A DNA stretch of 64,000 bases from Mariniphaga sp964624645 (GCA_964624645.1 CAZVAD010000001.1:40104-104103), one strand, 5' to 3'; counted from the first letter of the stretch, positions 44,182-53,100 are shown. Notes: generated from the letters alone by a model not told the origin. Numbers and translations are program-made.

Positions 44182-45852
44182 ATGGAAAAAGAATTTTTGT
44201 TTAAACCCAAGCTGTTCAGCGCTTTAAAGAAAGGTTATAGTATCCGGCGGTTTTCGTCTGATGCCATGGCCGGTATTGTAGTGGGAGTGATTGCGCTTCC
44301 GCTTGCCATTGCATTTGCTGTGGCTTCGGGTGTTTCGCCCGACAGGGGACTGGTAACGGCGGTTGTTGCCGGCTTTATCATTTCTGTCCTGGGCGGCAGC
44401 AGAGTTCAGATAGGCGGGCCTACCGGCGCATTTATAGTCATTGTTTACAGTATTGTTGCCAAGTATGGTGTTGACGGATTACTTATTTCCACCATTATGG
44501 CAGGTGGGTTGCTGGTGGTTTTTGGCGTTCTGAAGTTAGGCTCACTTCTGAAATATTTTCCGCACCCATTAATTGTTGGTTTCACCAGCGGGATTGCCGT
44601 TGTTATTTTTTCTACCCAGATCAGGGATGCATTTGGGCTCGACATACAGGATGTGCCTGCCGGCTTTGTGGATAAATGGATCGCTTTTTTTAATCATGCC
44701 GGCACAGTGAATTTCTATGCATTAGGCATCACGCTTTTATCTGTATTTTTTGTTTTGCTTCCCAAAAAATTAACCCGGAAAATTCCCGGTTCTCTGATTG
44801 CTATTCTTCTTGGTACGTTTCTGGTCCAGGTTTTTAATCTGCCGGTACTGACCATTGAATCTTTTTTCGGGGAAATTCCCAATACCATTCAGCTGAAGAT
44901 GCCCCGTATCAACTGGGGTGAATTGGGTTCCTATGTTCCGCCAGCGCTCACCATTGCGCTGTTGGGAGGCATTGAGTCGTTGCTGTCGGCTGTGGTTGCC
45001 GATGGGATGATTGGCGGACGGCACCGCTCAAATACCGAGCTGATTGCTCAGGGAATTGCCAATATTGTTACTCCTTTTTTTGGCGGGATTCCCGCCACGG
45101 GAGCCATAGCGCGCACTGCAACCAATGTTAAAAACGGCGGAAGAACACCAATAGCCGGAATTATTCATGCGCTTACGCTGCTTTTGATTATGCTCTTTTT
45201 TGGAAAATGGGTGAAGCTCATTCCCATGGCCTGTCTTGCCGGAATCCTGATTGTTGTTGCCTACAACATGAGTGAATGGCGTTCATTTGTCTCCATTTTC
45301 AGAGGTTCATTCTTCGATATTATTGTCTTGCTGAACACATTTATTCTGACGGTTCTGGTGGATTTGACAGTAGCCATACAGGTGGGCGTTGTGCTTTCTG
45401 CGCTGTTGTTTATGAAAAGAATGGGTGACATCGGCAAAACATTTCCCGCAGTTGTGGATACGGATGTTATTGAAGATTACTCGGAACTGCCCCGCGAAAT
45501 CGGGATTTATGAAATCAGCGGGCCGTTGTTTTTTGGTTCGGCAAAGCATTATAGTGAAGTGATTAAATCTGCCGGATTAAAAAGCAGGATTATGATTATC
45601 CGGATGCGGCATGTGCCGTTTGTTGATACCACCGGCTTAACAAACCTGAAAGAAGCGCTGAAAATTCTGATTCATTCTGATATACGGGTGATTCTTTCGG
45701 GGGTAAATGAAAATGTGGCAGCCGATCTTGAAAATTTCAATATCTTCAAACTGATAGGAAAGGATTCGATTTTTCCGGTTTTTGATGATGCGCTGGAATA
45801 CGCAAAAACACATGTGTCGGAAAAAAAGGGAAAAGATTTTCAGTTTAAATAG
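44182..45852 (+). CDS. SulP family anion permease with STAS domain
   Basis: 556 residues. About fourteen membrane segments (first: AMAGIVVGVIALPLAIAFAVASGVSPDRGLVTAVVAGF) with the SulP signature GSRVQIGGPTGAFIVIVYSIV, then a cytoplasmic STAS domain (about 440-545; EIGIYEISGPLFFGSAKHY, RMRHVPFVDTTGLTNL). Members carry sulfate, bicarbonate or other anions; carbonic-anhydrase or sulfur genes are not adjacent, so the ion is open. The 3' end overlaps the convergent thioredoxin-domain gene by 13 bases. Confidence 0.93.
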   Translation: MEKEFLFKPKLFSALKKGYSIRRFSSDAMAGIVVGVIALPLAIAFAVASGVSPDRGLVTAVVAGFIISVLGGSRVQIGGPTGAFIVIVYSIVAKYGVDGLLISTIMAGGLLVVFGVLKLGSLLKYFPHPLIVGFTSGIAVVIFSTQIRDAFGLDIQDVPAGFVDKWIAFFNHAGTVNFYALGITLLSVFFVLLPKKLTRKIPGSLIAILLGTFLVQVFNLPVLTIESFFGEIPNTIQLKMPRINWGELGSYVPPALTIALLGGIESLLSAVVADGMIGGRHRSNTELIAQGIANIVTPFFGGIPATGAIARTATNVKNGGRTPIAGIIHALTLLLIMLFFGKWVKLIPMACLAGILIVVAYNMSEWRSFVSIFRGSFFDIIVLLNTFILTVLVDLTVAIQVGVVLSALLFMKRMGDIGKTFPAVVDTDVIEDYSELPREIGIYEISGPLFFGSAKHYSEVIKSAGLKSRIMIIRMRHVPFVDTTGLTNLKEALKILIHSDIRVILSGVNENVAADLENFNIFKLIGKDSIFPVFDDALEYAKTHVSEKKGKDFQFK

Positions 45853-47234
45853 GCTTCCATAAAATCCTTGATCTGTTCCACAGTTAACTTTTTTGCTATG
45901 ATTTTTTTGTTTTCATCCAACAGGAAAAGCCCCGGTGTGGAGCGTACATCATATAAAATCCGGAAACGGGAATCGTGATGCTCGTCCCAAACATTTATCC
46001 AGTCAAACAGGTCGTGCTCAATCAGAAACTCCTGCCATTCTTCCTTTTTTATGGCTGAAAAAACAGCAAATACTGCCAGACCTTTCTCCTTGTATGGCTG
46101 AAAAATCTCCTGGTAAATTGCCGGCACATAAATCTTGCAGTAGGAGCAGTTGGGCTCATAAAAGAGCAGCAGCGTGTATTTTGCATTGATCCGGTGCAGA
46201 CTGGAATATTCGCCCTCAAAAGTTTCGAGAACCAGATCGAGCGCTGTATTTCCAACCAGACTGTTCTCCATGAACAGTACGTTTTCGCTGATTTTTTCCA
46301 TTATATCGTCTGTTGCCCAGGGAGTTTGCCCCGATAAATAATATTCACGGGCAATATCCACAAAAAGTGCATCCATGCCCACCACCTTGCTGGTGAAACT
46401 GCTGTTCAAAAAATAGGAAACCACAAACCGGAATATCTCTGCATGGGGCTTCACTTCTTCGATAAACCGGAAAACGGGAGTTTTTACCGAATCGTAGCTT
46501 TGGTAAAGCACTTTTGTAAACCAGGTTTCCAGGCTTTTTTTGTAAAGCGGCGTATGTAAAAATCGTTCGTCCGTGTAATCGAAAGAATCCCAGTAATGCT
46601 TTTGCTGATGATAGAACCGCGCCAGATGCAGCAGCGAATCGTTGTTTTGCACTTCCTTGGGCAGCAGTGAAATGTCGGGAGGTGGAATCATCCGGTTTGC
46701 CATTGCAAACTTTGCCAGAAAAGTTCCCGAAAACCGGGTGGCAAGTTCTTCCAGGTCGTTGTTAAACTGAATAGTTGCTGCTGATAAATCTTTCTCAAGA
46801 TTTTTCTTTCGGAAGGCGGATGCGCCATTCATTTTGTTTCTGAACTGGATGTTTTTCAATTGAAATTCTTTCATCAGGAGCGAATATTCTCTGAATCCCG
46901 CCATTTCATCAGAGCCTTCCACTTCCAGATTTTCTGCTTTGAAGGTTTCATTCCGAAGGGAAAACTGCTGGTTTTCTCCAAGTAGAATATCGAAATGGTT
47001 GTTCTGATCCAGATAGATCTTATACAATCCCTGCGGCAGCGCCGAATCGTGGGAGAACAATCCCTTGCCCTTTTCATCCAACAATACGGAATCTCTGACG
47101 TATATATTTTCAAGATAATAACCGGCGAGGAAGATTTTTTGCCCTGCCGCCGGTTTAATTTCCACTTTCAGGCGAAACTGCTGCCCGAAAGTGAGCAAGG
47201 GAAGAAAAAAGAGTATCGAAAACCATTTTATCAT
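45840..47234 (-). CDS. exported thiol-disulfide oxidoreductase with DUF4369-like N-terminus
   Basis: 464 residues from ATG 47234, with a signal peptide (IKWFSILFFLPLLTFGQQ). The N-terminal beta-sandwich (about 20-110) and helical middle (DUF5106-like, about 120-320) precede a TlpA/thioredoxin fold in which the redox centre is CSYC (Cys363, Cys366; LLLFYEPNCSYCKIY), followed by STPGLFLLDENKKI with the cis-proline. It probably reduces or isomerises disulfides in the periplasm. ATG 47255 is an alternative start. It is related in its N-terminal part to the gene at 17748. Confidence 0.88.
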   Translation of the reverse strand: MIKWFSILFFLPLLTFGQQFRLKVEIKPAAGQKIFLAGYYLENIYVRDSVLLDEKGKGLFSHDSALPQGLYKIYLDQNNHFDILLGENQQFSLRNETFKAENLEVEGSDEMAGFREYSLLMKEFQLKNIQFRNKMNGASAFRKKNLEKDLSAATIQFNNDLEELATRFSGTFLAKFAMANRMIPPPDISLLPKEVQNNDSLLHLARFYHQQKHYWDSFDYTDERFLHTPLYKKSLETWFTKVLYQSYDSVKTPVFRFIEEVKPHAEIFRFVVSYFLNSSFTSKVVGMDALFVDIAREYYLSGQTPWATDDIMEKISENVLFMENSLVGNTALDLVLETFEGEYSSLHRINAKYTLLLFYEPNCSYCKIYVPAIYQEIFQPYKEKGLAVFAVFSAIKKEEWQEFLIEHDLFDWINVWDEHHDSRFRILYDVRSTPGLFLLDENKKIIAKKLTVEQIKDFMEAYLN

Positions 47235-47268
47235 TGAAAATCCATTATTTTGCATCAGTGAGACAGAA

Positions 47269-47276
47269 CAAAAGTA
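47269..47276 (-). promoter_or_regulatory. promoter of the thioredoxin-domain gene, -7 box TACTTTTG, with adjoining palindrome
   Basis: Perfect TAnnTTTG on the minus strand. The perfect palindrome GTTTAA-TTT-TTAAAC (47279-47293) lies just upstream, over the expected spacer and -33 region. Confidence 0.5.
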
Positions 47277-47354
47277 GAGTTTAATTTTTAAACGGCATTT
47301 GTGCCACGTTGTTCAGATGGTTTATATAACTTCATCCGCTTCAAAAGAAAAAAG

Positions 47355-48272
47355 ATGCTATCAGTAAATATTCCGGTTTTTAATATTGATGTTACCGCTC
47401 TTGCGAAGCAGCTTGTGCAACAAGCGGAAATGCTTGGAATTGATTATGAAATCCGGATTTATGATGATGGTTCCGGCGGACAGACAAAACAGGTAAACAG
47501 CAGTCTGAAAGCACAATCCCGGATTATCTACAGGGAACTGGAGCAAAATCTTGGTCGCGCTGCCATTCGTAATAAAATGGGTTTCGATTCACAAAAAAAC
47601 TATCTGCTTTTCATCGACGCCGATTCAAAACTGATTTCGGGCGACTATCTGAAAAAATACCTGGACCAGGCAGTTCCGGGAATTGCCATGTGTGGCGGAA
47701 CAGCTTATTCTGCGGACAAACCGGCAGATGAAAAACTTCTTCGCTGGGTATATGGCCGCCGGCGCGAAGCTGTCCCCGCTGAAAAACGCACTCAAAAGAA
47801 AAGTTTTATTGTCACTTCCAATAATTTTTTCATTGACCGGAATCTGTTCCTGAAAATTCATTTCCGGGAAAATATTGGCCCTTACGGCCATGAAGATACG
47901 CTCCTTGGTTTTGATCTTTTTTCTGCAGGCGTGCTCCCGTTGCAAATCGACAATCCGGTGGAGCACACCGGCCTGGAGGATTCCGGTATATTTTTGAGAA
48001 AAACCGGAGAGGCGCTGAAAAATCTTCACTTTATTTTGGAAAATATTGCCGGTGATTCACCGGAATTTAAAAAACACGTAGGTTTTTTGGCACAGTATGA
48101 AAAAGTCACAAAAGTCATCCCTGAAGCGCTTTTGTGCCGGCTGTTCCGTGCATTTCGCCATCCCATCCATAAAAATCTCACCGGAAAAAATCCCCGGCTG
48201 TTTTTGTTTGATATCTACCGGGCAGGCTATTTTGCCGCCCTGAGAAAAGAACAAAGCATTGCAAAAGATTGA
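47355..48272 (+). CDS. family 2 glycosyltransferase
   Basis: 305 residues from ATG 47355. GT-A fold: LSVNIPVFN, the nucleotide-sugar motif IYDDGSGGQT (about 37-46), LEQNLGRAAIRNKMG and the metal-binding LLFIDADSKLISGDYL (about 82-97), followed by GPYGHEDTLLGFDLFSAG where E-D is the likely acid/base. It adds sugars to a lipid or protein acceptor at the cytoplasmic membrane face. There are 18 upstream codons in frame lacking family similarity. No other glycan synthesis gene is adjacent. Confidence 0.9.
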   Translation: MLSVNIPVFNIDVTALAKQLVQQAEMLGIDYEIRIYDDGSGGQTKQVNSSLKAQSRIIYRELEQNLGRAAIRNKMGFDSQKNYLLFIDADSKLISGDYLKKYLDQAVPGIAMCGGTAYSADKPADEKLLRWVYGRRREAVPAEKRTQKKSFIVTSNNFFIDRNLFLKIHFRENIGPYGHEDTLLGFDLFSAGVLPLQIDNPVEHTGLEDSGIFLRKTGEALKNLHFILENIAGDSPEFKKHVGFLAQYEKVTKVIPEALLCRLFRAFRHPIHKNLTGKNPRLFLFDIYRAGYFAALRKEQSIAKD

Positions 48273-48353
48273 ATTCTTTCAGGAAGCAGATAAATAAAAA
48301 AGTAGTCGTTTCAAAAAACAATTAAAAAGGCATATCTTTATTAACTTTTGTTG

Positions 48354-48361
48354 TATCTTTG
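48354..48361 (+). promoter_or_regulatory. higBA promoter and candidate HigA operator
   Basis: Perfect TATCTTTG box. It is bracketed by inverted repeat TGTTGT (48349-48354) and ACAACA (48369-48374), a 14-base-spaced site where an HTH dimer could block transcription. Confidence 0.5.
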
Positions 48362-48385
48362 TATGGAAACAACATGATTTGAAGG

Positions 48386-48745
48386 ATGAAAAGATTTGAG
48401 ATAATATTTCTGACAGAGGCAAGAGAGTTTTTACAGAGAATAGATGAAAGTAGTCAGGAAAAAATTATTTTCAATATCGACAAAGCCAAGATAAAACGAG
48501 ATAACAATTTATTCAAAAAACTTGAGGGAGAAATTTGGGAATTTAGAGCTCTCTACAATAAGGTGTATTATCGTCTTTTTTCATTTTGGGATAAAGAAGA
48601 CAAAAAAGAAACTTTAGTTGTAGCAACGCATGGAATTATTAAAAAGACTAAAAAGGCACCTAAAAAGGAAATTGAAAAGGCAGAACGGATTAGATTACAA
48701 TATTTTGAACTTAAAAATAAAATAAAAAATGGAAACAAAAGATAA
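48386..48745 (+). CDS. higB: RelE/HigB-family toxin (mRNA interferase)
   Basis: 119 residues of the Gp49-like/HigB group of the RelE/ParE superfamily: FLTEAREFLQRIDESSQEKI, KLEGEIWEFRALYNKVYYRLF and LVVATHGIIKKTKKAPKKEIEKAE. The basic residues and the His-rich C-terminal segment are typical of ribosome-dependent mRNA cleavage. The GAAGG ahead of ATG 48386 is a good ribosome site. The toxin-first order with a 17-base overlap to the HTH gene matches higBA modules. The codons are much more AT-rich than in neighbouring genes, suggesting acquisition by transfer. Confidence 0.9.
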   Translation: MKRFEIIFLTEAREFLQRIDESSQEKIIFNIDKAKIKRDNNLFKKLEGEIWEFRALYNKVYYRLFSFWDKEDKKETLVVATHGIIKKTKKAPKKEIEKAERIRLQYFELKNKIKNGNKR

Positions 48746-49061
48746 AGAATTGGAAATATACACATTCGACCAAATAAAGGATGAATTTATCGGAGAAATT
48801 GGGACGGAAAAAAGAACCCGTTACGAACAGGAATTGCAATTGGAAATTTTAGGTGAAATGATTCGAAAGGTTCGGGTGGAAAGAAATTTAACTCAAGAAG
48901 AACTTGGAAAGTTAATTGGAGTACAAAGAGCCCAAATTTCAAAACTTGAGAACCATACAACGAACGTCACAATGGAGACAATTCTTAAAGTTTTCGGTGC
49001 TTTAAAAGCTAAAGTGAACTTTTCTGTAGAACTAATGAATAATAGAATAGAAATAGCCTGA
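48729..49061 (+). CDS. higA: XRE-family HTH antitoxin of the HigA type
   Basis: 110 residues. The helix-turn-helix occupies about 45-95 (RKVRVERNLTQEELGKLIG, VQRAQISKLENHTTNVTMETILKVFGAL). The N-terminal 40 residues are acidic and likely wrap the toxin. It overlaps higB by 17 bases, so translation is coupled. It should repress its own promoter; the inverted repeat TGTTGT-N14-ACAACA around the -7 box at 48354 is the obvious site. Confidence 0.9.
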   Translation: METKDKELEIYTFDQIKDEFIGEIGTEKRTRYEQELQLEILGEMIRKVRVERNLTQEELGKLIGVQRAQISKLENHTTNVTMETILKVFGALKAKVNFSVELMNNRIEIA

Positions 49062-49176
49062 TAGAAAATGATATATCTTCACAAAAACTTGTAATTTTCA
49101 TTCTCGCATTTGCGAGAAGCTGAAGTTTTTGACACTATCCTGACAAATATTAAACTTTAGAGCCAATTGTTACATC

Positions 49177-49292
49177 TGCATAAAAATCAACATTATTTTA
49201 TGTAAATCTTATAGTCGATTGACATTTTTACATAAAAAAGTATTTGTTTTTATGCAAAACATAAAATCTATTGCTATTTTTGCATAAAATTT
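49177..49292. repeat. array of five TTTTTGCATAAAA-like palindromic motifs
   Basis: Related motifs: TGCATAAAAAT (49177), ATTTTATGTAAAT (49195), TTTTTACATAAAAAA (49225), TTTTTATGCAAAACATAAAAT (49247-49267) and ATTTTTGCATAAAATTT (49276-49292), 18-31 bases apart. They alternate orientation but share the core TTT(T)xCATAAAA. The last overlaps the -7 box of the ATPase gene. Confidence 0.65.
49275..49282 (+). promoter_or_regulatory. promoter of the AAA ATPase gene, -7 box TATTTTTG
   Basis: Perfect TAnnTTTG inside the repeat array; predicted leader of about 17 bases before ATG 49305. Confidence 0.5.
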
Positions 49293-49304
49293 AGTGATTG
49301 AAAA

Positions 49305-50462
49305 ATGATTGTTGAAAGAGAAATAGCAGATAAAATCAGAAATCTTGCGGACAAGTTTCCGGTGGTGACACTTACCGGTGCACGGCAATGTGGAAAATCT
49401 ACTTTGCTGAAACATAGATTTCCCGAATATGAATACATTTCACTTGAAGACCCGGATATGCAGCAACTGGCAATAAATGACCCGCGTGGTTTTCTGAGAA
49501 ATTTTTCAGGTAAAACAATTATAGATGAAGCCCAGCATGTTCCGCAACTGTTCCCGTATATCCAGACAAGAGTGGATCAGGCCGGTGAAACCGGAATGTA
49601 TATTCTGTCGGGCTCACACAATTTTTTGCTGATGGAAAGCATAACACAAAGTCTGGCGGGACGTGCAGCCATACTGAAACTTGCGCCTTTATCTGTTTTT
49701 GAACTTGACCGTGCAGGAATACTGCCCGCGGATATTAACGACTGGCTTTTCACAGGCGGATATCCGCGCATATATGATAAAAAGATTGACCCGGTTGATT
49801 TTTATCCAAGCTATATTCAAACATACGTTGAACGCGATGTACGGTTGTTGCGTAATGTTACCGATTTATCGGCATTTATTCGTTTTCTGAAATTATGCGC
49901 CGGACGAACGGGGCAGATTTTAAATATATCCGCTCTTGCCGGTGAATGTGGAATCACGGTAGCTACGGCAAATGCCTGGCTTTCCGTACTGGAAACAAGT
50001 TATGTGATTTTTCTTTTAAAACCATATTACCGGAACTTCAATAAACGACTGATAAAAGCGCCCAAACTTTATTTTGTCGATACCGGGCTGGCAGCATCGC
50101 TTCTTGTACTGGAAAATTCAGGGCAACTCTCTACGCATTATCTCCGGGGAGAACTGTTTGAAAACATGGTTGTTACCGAATATATCAAACGGCAGTTTGC
50201 TCTGGGAAAAGAACCGCAGATTTACTTCTGGCGTGACTCCAACCGGAATGAAGTGGATTTACTTATTGAAAACGGGATGCATTTACAGGCAGTCGAAATA
50301 AAATCAAGCGCCACACTGAATGAAAACTTTTTCGATAATCTTCGGAATTTTCAATCTGTTGCGCAACTGCCCGATGATTCACTGACCGTAGTTTACGGTG
50401 GCGATGCCGATTTTGTAACTTCTCAGGGGAAATATATTGCCTGGCGAAACTGGCAGAAATAA
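49305..50462 (+). CDS. AAA_14/DUF4143 family ATPase
   Basis: 385 residues. Walker A GARQCGKST (25-33), Walker B TIIDEAQ (71-77), and an arginine/sensor region GSHNFLLMESITQSLAGR. The C-terminal DUF4143 domain has YFVDTGLAASLL and a PD-(D/E)xK-like end (NEVDLLIENG, then AVEIKSS), as in restriction-type nucleases. The family is widespread in Bacteroidota and archaea and of unknown function, frequently found near mobile or defence genes. The gene follows higBA by 243 bases, but an array of TTTTTGCATAAAA motifs ahead of it suggests its own tight control. Confidence 0.9.
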   Translation: MIVEREIADKIRNLADKFPVVTLTGARQCGKSTLLKHRFPEYEYISLEDPDMQQLAINDPRGFLRNFSGKTIIDEAQHVPQLFPYIQTRVDQAGETGMYILSGSHNFLLMESITQSLAGRAAILKLAPLSVFELDRAGILPADINDWLFTGGYPRIYDKKIDPVDFYPSYIQTYVERDVRLLRNVTDLSAFIRFLKLCAGRTGQILNISALAGECGITVATANAWLSVLETSYVIFLLKPYYRNFNKRLIKAPKLYFVDTGLAASLLVLENSGQLSTHYLRGELFENMVVTEYIKRQFALGKEPQIYFWRDSNRNEVDLLIENGMHLQAVEIKSSATLNENFFDNLRNFQSVAQLPDDSLTVVYGGDADFVTSQGKYIAWRNWQK

Positions 50463-50481
50463 ACTGCCAATTTCGCTTTTT

Positions 50482-50505
50482 AAAATCACTTTTTAGTGAT
50501 TTTGC
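50482..50505. terminator. bidirectional terminator-like hairpin
   Basis: AAAATCACT / AGTGATTTT with a TTTT loop, between the convergent ATPase and GH92 genes; A/T runs at both stem ends. Ends may be off by one base. Confidence 0.65.
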
Positions 50506-52862
50506 TATTTTCCCCAGTTGGTATTTGGCTCCGGGCCCATTTCAAATTCCAGGGTTCCGCCGTTCACAATCTCTTCATGTGAAATCCAGGTCCGGTTGAA
50601 AGGTTCTCCGTTTAATTTCGCACGCTGGATGTAGAGGTTTTCATCTGAATTGTTTTGGGCGATAACGGTGAAGGTTTTTCCTTTTTCGGTCTGCATTGAA
50701 AGTTTTCCGAAGAGCGGACTGCCAATCTGATACACCGGGTCGCCGGGTGTTACCGGATAAATCCCCATGGCGCTCAGCACATACCAGGATGAGAGTGATC
50801 CCATATCTTCATTCCCGCAAAGTCCGCCCGGGCCGGGCTTGTAGAGTTCGGTTGTGACCTGTCTTGCGCGGTACTGGGTTTTCCAGGGCTGTCCTGCGAA
50901 ATTATACAGGTAAGCCACATGATGTGAAGGCTGGTTCCCGTGCACATACTGTCCGATGGTGCCTACGACGCCTATGTATTTTGGCGGAGTGATGATCGGG
51001 CTCATTTCAAAAAAAGTATCCAGTTTTTCGGTGAAACTTTCCGGACTTCCGAATAAATCAATCAGTCCCGGAATATCGTGCTGAACAGACCAGATATATT
51101 GCCAGGCATTGGATTCGGTGTAATAGCGGTTAGGACGGCGGCCCACAAGGAGCGGATCAAAATAGCGATAATAGGAGTGGTCGCCGAAAGTTACGATTTC
51201 CTGCTCTTTTCCGTCAATTTCTTCCAGCCATGAGCCGTCGGCTTTGCGCGGACGCATGAATTTTGTTTCGCTGTCCCACACATTTTTATAGTACCCCGCC
51301 CGTTCCATAAAAAGCCGGTAGTCACTTTCCTTATTCAGCGCCCTGGCCATTTGGGCAATGCACCAGTCATCATAGGCAAATTCCATCGTTTTCGGTACGG
51401 ATTCCGTAACCCTGTCCACCGGAACGTATCCCAGCTCGTTGGTGTATTTCAGTCCTGAGCGGGCGGCATCAACAGAAACCGGCGGCTCGGGAAATTTCAG
51501 CGCCTTGTCGCGCATCGCCTGATAGATAAATTCCACATCATAGTCGCGGAATCCTTTAAAATAGGCATCTGCAACCACCGGAACAAGATGGTCGCCCACC
51601 ATGCCTTCGCCAAACACATTCTGGAAATGCTGGCCGGGAAGCCAGCCATACTCTTTTGTTTTGGCCACAATGGATTTGATGAAATCATTGATGTGATCCG
51701 GCGCAATGAGAGTGAGCAGCGGATGCTGCGAACGGTAGGTGTCCCAGCAGGAGAAAGAGCCGTAGAAATTGTATCCGTCGGCTGTGTGGATTTTGCCGTC
51801 GCCGCCAAAATATTTTCCGTCCACATCCTGATTGATATATTGCGAAAGCAGGGAGCGGTAAACCGCAGTGTAAAACATCTCTTTCTGGCCGGGTGTGGCG
51901 CCTTCAATTTCAAATCGCGACAATTCGTTGTTCCAAACCTCGCGTGCATCGTTTTTCACCTGCTCAAAATCCCAGTGCGGCAGCTCCTTCTCCATATTTT
52001 TTCTGGCGCCTTCAATGCCGGTGTAGGAGATGGCCACTTTCACCAGCACCTGCTCGTTTTCGGAAGTGTTGTAAGTTACAAACGCTCCAATGCTTTTTCC
52101 CCGTTCGGCATTTTTATAGGCAAAAACAGCGCCTCCCGATTCAGGCGATGCATATTCGGAATCAAATGTTCCGTAATAAAAAAATGGCTTGCTGAACTCG
52201 GCTACGAAATATATTTTCCCCGGGCCGTCAACTTTTTCGCCTTCTATGCGGCGGTCATTGATAATCCGGACTTCTGCATGGTCGTTTTCATCTTTTTTGC
52301 CGATTTGATGCCCCAGGTCCATGATGATTTTCGCATTCCCGGTTTCCGGGAAAGTGTAGCGGTGAAAGGCAACCCTTGGTGTGGTTGTCAGCTCGGCGTT
52401 CACTCCGTAATCTTCAAGGAAAACCGAATAGTAGCCCGGCGAAGCGGTTTCACGCGAATGGCTGAAGCGGGAACGGTAGCCCGAATCGGGATTCTTTTCA
52501 CTGCCGGGAATGATCTGAAGCTGGTCGTTTACAGTCGGCATCAGCAGAATATCGCCACCATCCACCATGCCGACCCCGCTCCAGTGAGTGTGGCTGAAAC
52601 CCATGATGGTTTTCTCCTGATACACATATCCGCTGCAATGTGTCCAGCCTTCCGTACCGGTGTCGGGGCTCACGTGCACCATAGCATAGGGAAGAGATGC
52701 TCCGGGAAAGGTGTGCCCGTAAAAATCGGTACCAAGGAAAGGATTGACATATCCCGATAAATCATTGACTGAGACACGCTGATTCTCAGTACTCTGGCAT
52801 GAAAATAAAATGGCAGTGAAAAATAAAATTGCCGCAAATGATGAAAATTTACCTGCTCTCAT
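50505..52862 (-). CDS. GH92 alpha-mannosidase lipoprotein (first of three)
   Basis: 785 residues from ATG 52862: lipoprotein signal (FFTAILFSC, Cys22). GH92 enzymes are Ca2+-dependent inverting exo-alpha-mannosidases. Seen: the N-terminal domain starting YVNPFLGTDFYGHTFPGASLPYAMVHVSPDTG; TESNAWQYIWSVQHD, whose Glu583 corresponds to the family's proposed catalytic acid; GNQPSHHVAYLYNFAGQPWKTQ; and GNEDMGSLSSWYVLSAMGIYPV (Asn684-Asp686). Length is normal. A start at TTG 52910 lies within a promoter box and is rejected. It is divergent from the second GH92 gene; 40-base leader. Confidence 0.95.
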   Translation of the reverse strand: MRAGKFSSFAAILFFTAILFSCQSTENQRVSVNDLSGYVNPFLGTDFYGHTFPGASLPYAMVHVSPDTGTEGWTHCSGYVYQEKTIMGFSHTHWSGVGMVDGGDILLMPTVNDQLQIIPGSEKNPDSGYRSRFSHSRETASPGYYSVFLEDYGVNAELTTTPRVAFHRYTFPETGNAKIIMDLGHQIGKKDENDHAEVRIINDRRIEGEKVDGPGKIYFVAEFSKPFFYYGTFDSEYASPESGGAVFAYKNAERGKSIGAFVTYNTSENEQVLVKVAISYTGIEGARKNMEKELPHWDFEQVKNDAREVWNNELSRFEIEGATPGQKEMFYTAVYRSLLSQYINQDVDGKYFGGDGKIHTADGYNFYGSFSCWDTYRSQHPLLTLIAPDHINDFIKSIVAKTKEYGWLPGQHFQNVFGEGMVGDHLVPVVADAYFKGFRDYDVEFIYQAMRDKALKFPEPPVSVDAARSGLKYTNELGYVPVDRVTESVPKTMEFAYDDWCIAQMARALNKESDYRLFMERAGYYKNVWDSETKFMRPRKADGSWLEEIDGKEQEIVTFGDHSYYRYFDPLLVGRRPNRYYTESNAWQYIWSVQHDIPGLIDLFGSPESFTEKLDTFFEMSPIITPPKYIGVVGTIGQYVHGNQPSHHVAYLYNFAGQPWKTQYRARQVTTELYKPGPGGLCGNEDMGSLSSWYVLSAMGIYPVTPGDPVYQIGSPLFGKLSMQTEKGKTFTVIAQNNSDENLYIQRAKLNGEPFNRTWISHEEIVNGGTLEFEMGPEPNTNWGK

Positions 52863-52907
52863 AATCGTACAAATTGGTTGTTTTTGCTTTATTAAGAATT
52901 TTGCCCC

Positions 52908-52915
52908 CAAAGATA
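52908..52915 (-). promoter_or_regulatory. promoter of the first GH92 gene, -7 box TATCTTTG
   Basis: Perfect TAnnTTTG on the minus strand, with CTTG about 20 bases upstream as -33. Predicted leader near 40 bases. Confidence 0.6.
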
Positions 52916-53015
52916 GGAATTGAAGATTAAAAACAAGAGCAAGGCTAAGATTCCATTTATATTGAATAAAAAATATGAAGTTTTTCTGTGTGCGAACCTC
53001 TTCTTTTGTTAGTGG

Positions 53016-53028
53016 TAAACCGTTTTAG
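53016..53028. promoter_or_regulatory. candidate LacI-family operator (site A)
   Basis: TAAACCGTTTTAG, the exact reverse complement of the 13-mer at 61325-61337. It is near-palindromic with a central CG, as LacI-family operators are, and overlaps the expected -33 position of the promoter at 53044. Confidence 0.65.
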
Positions 53029-53043
53029 GTATTATCGTTTTTA

Positions 53044-53051
53044 TATCTTTG
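53044..53051 (+). promoter_or_regulatory. promoter toward the second GH92 gene, -7 box TATCTTTG
   Basis: Perfect TAnnTTTG; the -33 region (about 53021-53025) lies inside operator site A. The transcript crosses the assembly gap before reaching ATG 53303. Confidence 0.6.
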
Positions 53052-53100
53052 ATGCATTTATTTAAAAATTATTTGTTGATTTTTCTGCAATCGGAGCGTT

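Noticed and set aside
51588..52760. 390-codon frame antisense to the first GH92 gene
   Set aside because: Shadow of a clear GH92 coding frame; no recognisable domain.
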